A DNA stretch of 64,000 nt, taken from the NCBI GenBank assembly GCA_963780805.1, contig CAWADP010000008.1:372001-436000 (forward strand), read 5' to 3'. Position numbers and translations under genes: made by a program. The notes under the pieces are model-generated. The model was not told the origin of the DNA. It searched no databases and was given only the letters and a program-made list of their open reading frames with translations. Shown in pieces: positions 59,549 through 64,000 of the stretch; position 1 is the stretch's first letter, and each line of letters starts with the position of its first letter. The DNA comes from JASHVB01 sp963780805. GTDB taxonomy: Bacteria; Pseudomonadota; Alphaproteobacteria; Acetobacterales; Acetobacteraceae.

Positions 59549-62500
59549 TCAGCCCAGCAGCTCCTCCAGCGCCTCCGCGGCCTGGCCGCCTGCGCCGCGG
59601 ATTTTGTCGAACAATTTCCGCGCCTCGGGCGCGTCGCCGCGCCGCGCGGCTTGCTCCACCGCACGCGCCAGAGTGCTCACCGCGCAGGCTCCGCAGTTCC
59701 CGGCCACTGATACCAGGTCGTGCGCCTCCCGTGCCGCTTGCTCGAGCGCACCCTCCGCCAGCCGCGCACCCAGACGGTCGATCCGTTCCGCCAGGTCGCG
59801 TACCGACTCGCCGATGAAGGCGGCGAACTGCGCGCCATCGAGGAAACCGCGGAGGCCGGTAATGGCGGCCTGGTCCACCGCCGGCACTGGCTTCTCCCGC
59901 CGCTCGCCCCGCACGATCGCCTCGAGCGTCGCCGCCAGCGTATCGGGCGACAGCGGCTTGCTCAGGTAGGCGTCCATGCCGGCGTTGCGGTAGCGTTCCT
60001 CGGCGCCGGCCACCGCGTCCGCGGTCAGCGCGATGATCGGCACCGCGTTGGCCGGCGGCGGCAGGGCGCGGATGCGGCGCGTCGCCTTCACGCCATCCAT
60101 GATCGGCATCTGCACGTCCATCAGCACCACGTCGAAGCAGTTGCGCAGAACGGCCTCCACCGCCTCGCGGCCGTTCGTCACCACCTCCGCGGTGTGGCCG
60201 GCGGCCTGCAACAGCGCCGATACCAGGCGCTGATTGACCCGGTTGTCATCCGCGACCAACACGCGCAGCGACACTCCGGGTGTGGTGCCGGCAGGCTCCG
60301 GCCGTGGCCCCCCCACCAGCGCGGTGCGGGCCGGCCACAGCGGCAGGGTTACTGTGAACCGGCTGCCTTGTCCCGGCGTACTGGTCACCACGATACTGCC
60401 GCCCATTAGCCCCAGCAGCTCGCGGCTTATCGCCAGACCCAGTCCGGTGCCGCCGAATCGGCGGCTGATCGAGCTGTCCGCCTGGGTGAATTTCTGGAAC
60501 AGCCGTGCCTGGCTGGCCTCGGTCATGCCGATGCCGGTATCGGTCACCTCGATCTCGACCCGACGTGCGCCATCGGGCAGGTCGTCCGGCAGCAACCGCG
60601 CGCGCACGATGACGCTGCCTCGCTCGGTGAACTTGATCGCGTTGCCGAGCAGATTGAGCAGTACCTGGCGCAGGCGAATGGCGTCGGCGTGGAAGCGCTG
60701 ACGGGCCGCTTGTTCCACGCGGGTTGTCAGCGTCAGACCCTTCTCCTTGGCGCGCGGGGCCAGCAGCGCCACGGTCGCCGCGATCGTTTCACCAAGGTCG
60801 AAGTCGATCGGATCCAGGTCCACCTTGCCCGCTTCGAGCTTGGCGATGTCCAGCACGTCGTCGATAACTCGCAGCAACGCGGTGGCGCTGTCGCGCACGG
60901 TCAAGGCGCAGTCGCGCTGGGTATCGGTGAGTTCGGACTGCAGCAGCAGTTCGTTCATGCCAATGATGCCGTTCATCGGCGTGCGGATCTCGTGCGAGAT
61001 GTTGGTCAGGAACTCGGTCTTGGCCTGGTTTGCTCGCTCGGCCGCGGCGCGCGCCGCTTCCGCCTGGGCATGCGCGGCGGTCACCCGCTCCTCCGCCGCC
61101 TTCCGCTCGGTCACGTCGGTATAGGTTCGTACGACCCCGCCGCCGGGCAGGGGGGTGGAGCGGATCTCGAGCACCGTGCCGTTCGGACGCCGCCGCTCAT
61201 ACACATGGGGTTGGTCCAGGATGCCGCCGGAGCGGATGAATTCCTGCAACCGCTCCGGGGTGAAGGAGAACTCGTTGGTCTGCCACTGATACGCGAGCAC
61301 GTCAGCGAAGTGCGGCCGGCCGGTCATCAGTTCGGCCGGCAACTCCAGCATCTGCACAGCGCGGGCGTTGCAGACCAGCACCCGGCGGTCCGTGCCCACC
61401 ATCATGATGCCCTGGTCCATGAGCTCGAGCGTTGTCTGCAGCGTGCCGGATTTTTCCGCCGCATCGGCCTGGCTTTGGCGCAGCGCCTCCGCCTGGCTCT
61501 CCAGCCGCGCCCGCACCGCCTCCTGCTCCGTGTTACGCTGGGCCAGTGATGCCTCGGATCGCGCGAGGCGGCGGAACTGCGTGATCAGGGCGCGGAACAG
61601 CAGGAGCAGTGTCATGACGACCGCGATGGTCCCGGCACCAATCGCCACGCTCTCTCGCCACCACGCGCGCAGTGCGGCGCCCTCGGAGAAGCTGACATCC
61701 ACCGCCATGTCGTAGTTGGCCAGCTTGTGCACCGTGACCAGGCGCGACTTGCCTGTCAGGTCGCCGCCGGAGCGGTACATCCCGCCACCCGCTGCCACCA
61801 CCTTGTACCAGTCCGATGCGGCAGGCATCGTTTGGCCGACATAGCGGTCGAAGTTCGGATAGCGTACCAGGATCGTACCGCCGCCCCGTATCAGCATGAA
61901 CGCGGTGGCGTCGTCATGGGCGATGGCGCGGTAGAAGTCCTCGAAATAGGACAGTGACAGCGCGCCGGCGATGAAGCCGACCGTGGAGCCATCCGGCGCC
62001 GCCACCCGCCGCACCATGTAAACGGTCCAACCCTCGATCAGACGGCCGTGCACCGGCGGGCTGATGAATGCCACATCGCCCTTATGTTCGCGGAACCAGC
62101 GGAAAAATTCGCGGTCGGACACGTTGATCGGCTGTTTCGGCACCCAGCTCGAGGAAACCACCACCTGGCCGTCGGCATTGACCATCGTGATGGCGGCGGC
62201 CTGCGGTAGGTTCGTCAGCCGGTTATGCAGCGTGCGCACCATTCCCTGGTTGGCGAATGCCGCGGTGAACTGTGCCGAGGTCGTGGCACCGGCCGCCAGC
62301 ACCCGCGCACGGACAAGCTGCAACTCCAGATCGACGCTTTGGACGGCCCGCGCGGTTTGCTCCGCCAGCACGAAGCCCAGGTTGGTCTCGGTCTGCTGAT
62401 AGCGGGCGAGCGCCTCGCGCCGCATGTCCCAGTGGCCAATGCCGCCCAACCGAGGCAGAGCAGGATCAGCCCGGCGCAAGCCAGCTTCAGCCACGTCCCG

Positions 62501-62553
62501 GTGCTGTGGGGCGGGTTGGCGGCGCTTGCGGAGGCGGCAGGCTCGACGGACAT
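59549..62553 (-). CDS. hybrid sensor histidine kinase (sensor, PAS, HisKA, HATPase, REC, Hpt), frameshift near N-terminus
   Basis: A multidomain signalling protein of about 1,000 aa. It begins in one frame at 62553 with MSVEPAASASAANPPHSTGT and the first membrane helix (ACAGLILLCLG). At about 62445 the frame changes (one base short in GGGC-GGCATT) and continues GIGHWDMRREALARYQQTET. An extracytoplasmic sensor follows, a second helix, PAS (LMDQGIMMVGTDRRVL), HisKA with NISHEIRTPMNG, HATPase (LLNLLGNAIKF, VTDTGIGM), REC (VLVADDNRVNQ, VLMDVQMPIMDG) and an Hpt His (AHDLVS). The uncorrected ORF (59549-62494) lacks the first helix. No partner gene is adjacent. Confidence 0.88.
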
Positions 62554-62612
62554 GGGATCACCGGCAACGGCTGGCGATCATACATCCTCCAGTTCCGGCT
62601 ACGCGATAGTTA

Positions 62613-62927
62613 CTACCGCTGGCTGCGCCGGTGGGGGCGACCCGCCGGCTTGCGGCGTGCCACCGAGAATGCCGCGCCAGCGCAGACCAGTCCCAGCGAG
62701 GCCGGCACCAGCCAGGCCGGCCGCACCAGCATGGGCAGCGCCACGTCGGACCACATCCAGGCGGCCAAGTGCTGCTCGATGCCGGTGCGCAGAGCTTCGG
62801 TCAGGTCATGGTCGATCATCAGCAGGACCTGGCCGAGCGGCACCGAAGGCGGCCCGAGGGTCGCCAGGGCGACCGCGCCGACAAGCAGGATGGCCGAGAG
62901 GATTGCGAGGATGCGTTGCAGCGTCAC
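62613..62927 (-). CDS. small membrane protein coupled to msrP (104 aa)
   Basis: The GTG start at 62927 forms a GTGA overlap with the msrP stop once the msrP frameshift is corrected, so the two are translationally coupled. The product has a hydrophobic helix at about residues 4-24 (QRILAILSAILLVGAVALAT), a middle segment with three histidines (IDHDLTEALRTGIEQHLAAW), and a second helix near residues 68-88 (LVRPAWLVPASLGLVCAGAA). The tail is basic. It sits where MsrQ is normally found but is half the length and lacks the MsrQ haem-reductase helices. Role unknown. Confidence 0.65.
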   Translation of the reverse strand: MTLQRILAILSAILLVGAVALATLGPPSVPLGQVLLMIDHDLTEALRTGIEQHLAAWMWSDVALPMLVRPAWLVPASLGLVCAGAAFSVARRKPAGRPHRRSQR

Positions 62928-63893
62928 ATGAACAGCTTTTCGCCTTTAAGGCCAGTATAGAGGCTGGCGACGAACTCGCCATAGCCATTGTAGATCACGG
63001 TCGGCACCATTTCGTCGGATCCGAGCAGGCGCTCGCGTGCCTGGCTCCAGCGCGGGATGCGAAACGGCAGGGTTCACATTGGCCCAGAAGCCATACTCGT
63101 CCGGCGCGAGCGCCTGCCAGAAATTCATCGGGCGCTTGTCGGTGAAGGTGATCTTCGCCAGCGCCTTGGCCGACTTGAAGCCGTATTTCCAGGGCAACGT
63201 CAGGCGGATCGGGCCGCCGTCCTGCGGCGGCAGCGGCTTGCCGTACATGCCGGTGGAAATGAAGGCGAGGTCGTTGCTCGCCTCCGCCATCGTGAGGCCC
63301 TCAATGTAGGGCCAGGGGTAGAACGGGCTGTCCAGGCCCGGCATGAACTTGTGGTTCTCTTCGGTCTGGAAGCGGACGTAGGTGGCCGACCCCAGGGGTT
63401 CCGCCAGCTTCACCAACTGGCTGAGCGGGAATCCGGTCCAGGGCACCGTCATCGCCCAGGCCTCGACGCAGCGGTGGCGGTAGATGCGCTCCTCGAGCTG
63501 GACCTGCTTCAGCAGATCGTCGATGGCGATGGTGCGGGGCTTCGCCACCATGCCGTCGATGGTGATGGTCCAGGGACGCTGCGGAAGTTTCTGAGCTTCC
63601 TGCCACACATCCTTGGTTTCATTCATTTCGTAGTAGTTGTTGTAGGTGGTGGCCGCCTTCTCGGCAGTGACGGCGCGGCCGGGCGGGTAAATCTTGTTCA
63701 GCGGTCCGGTGGCGCCCAGTGGTCCGGTGGATGGCGGCGACGCCGGGGCGTCGGCCGCGACGGCCGGGTGAATTACCGCCGCCGCCGACAGTGCCAGACC
63801 GCTGGCCAGTACGCCGCGGCGGCGCATGACGAGCGCCTCCGGCGTGACCCGATCTTCCGCGATTTCCCAGCCGCGGCGTCGCATGTTGCGCAT
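62924..63893 (-). CDS. msrP: MsrP-type molybdopterin methionine-sulfoxide reductase, frameshift near C-terminus
   Basis: The product, about 322 aa once corrected, has a twin-arginine leader (MRRRGVLASGLALSAAAVIH), then TYNNYYEMNETKDVW, WTITIDGMVAKPRTI, the molybdenum-ligand Cys in YRHRCVEAWAMTVPWTGFPL, LPWKYGFKSAK and FWANVNPAVSHP. After SHP the uncorrected frame reads junk. Removing one G/C in the GGG run at 63054-63056 restores RWSQARERLLGSDEMVPTVI...YNGYGEFVASLYTGLKG and a TGA at 62924. MsrP repairs oxidised methionine in the periplasm using the quinone pool through MsrQ. The start at 63893 is chosen; 63905 is an alternative. Confidence 0.87.
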
Positions 63894-64000
63894 CCCAGTC
63901 TCCATCCTCGGGTTATACCGTTGTTGCCTCGCCCGGCGCCCCGGTCGATCGCACGTCCATGCATGTGCCATAAACGCATGTCACATCCGCGCATTCCCGC

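Overview
The window is high-GC (mid-60s % by eye) alphaproteobacterial chromosome, most likely from the Acetobacteraceae or a close Rhodospirillales relative. The pointers are the core order rpmF-plsX-fabH-ihfA-merR, two PII genes paired with glnA and amtB, many solitary periplasmic binding proteins, and palindromic intergenic repeats typical of that group. The family assignment is inference. I saw no rRNA, tRNA, CRISPR array, prophage or intact insertion sequence.

Layout. 1-7.4 kb: a cut luciferase-like monooxygenase, a peptide-type binding protein translationally coupled to an M20 amidohydrolase, two small proteins and a branched-chain-type binding protein. 7.6-10.9 kb: the housekeeping fatty-acid and phospholipid block on the minus strand (rpmF, plsX, fabH, ihfA, MerR regulator). 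11-24.3 kb: accessory metabolism, with a dihydroorotate-dehydrogenase-like protein, a cyclase, a frameshifted intradiol dioxygenase, two tandem binding proteins, a metallo-beta-lactamase/rhodanese fusion, a Rieske oxygenase, an MTHFR-like protein coupled to an unusual methyltransferase-like protein, an SDR and two envelope proteins. 24.5-30.6 kb: thiolase, frameshifted acyl-CoA synthetase, DOPA-dioxygenase-family protein and two tandem alpha-hydroxy-acid oxidases.

30.9-36.9 kb is a nitrogen-assimilation block on the minus strand: glnB-glnA, then glnK-amtB, then an outer-membrane porin. Both PII operons are preceded by a good sigma-54 (-24/-12) promoter and an NtrC-like dyad 60-75 bp further upstream. 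37-41.3 kb: a TTC38-type TPR protein, a TauD-type dioxygenase and a UdgX-type uracil-DNA glycosylase. 41.9-46.4 kb: cobA-cysJ-cysI, an overlapping sulfite-reduction/siroheme operon. 46.6-48.5 kb: an isolated TadE/TadG-like pair lying between a 92-bp gshB fragment and the intact gshB. 50-57.9 kb: D-aminoacylase family, a retropepsin-like protease, a broken chromate transporter, quinone oxidoreductase, DedA and a polar amino-acid ABC pair whose binding protein is frameshifted. 58-59.5 kb has no clear gene. 59.5-63.9 kb: a hybrid sensor kinase and an MsrP-type molybdenum methionine-sulfoxide reductase.

Two features stand out across the window. First, six otherwise well-conserved genes each carry one single-base indel (near 13498, 23354, 26884, 56543, 62445 and 63055), so sequence error or real gene decay should be resolved before trusting those products. 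Second, several distinct repeat families fill most gene-free stretches and in places supply start codons or coding extensions to neighbouring genes. I did not find a clearly new multi-gene system. The best leads are the HTH-methyltransferase/MTHFR pair, the nitrogen-linked porin, the MsrP partner protein and the repeat families.
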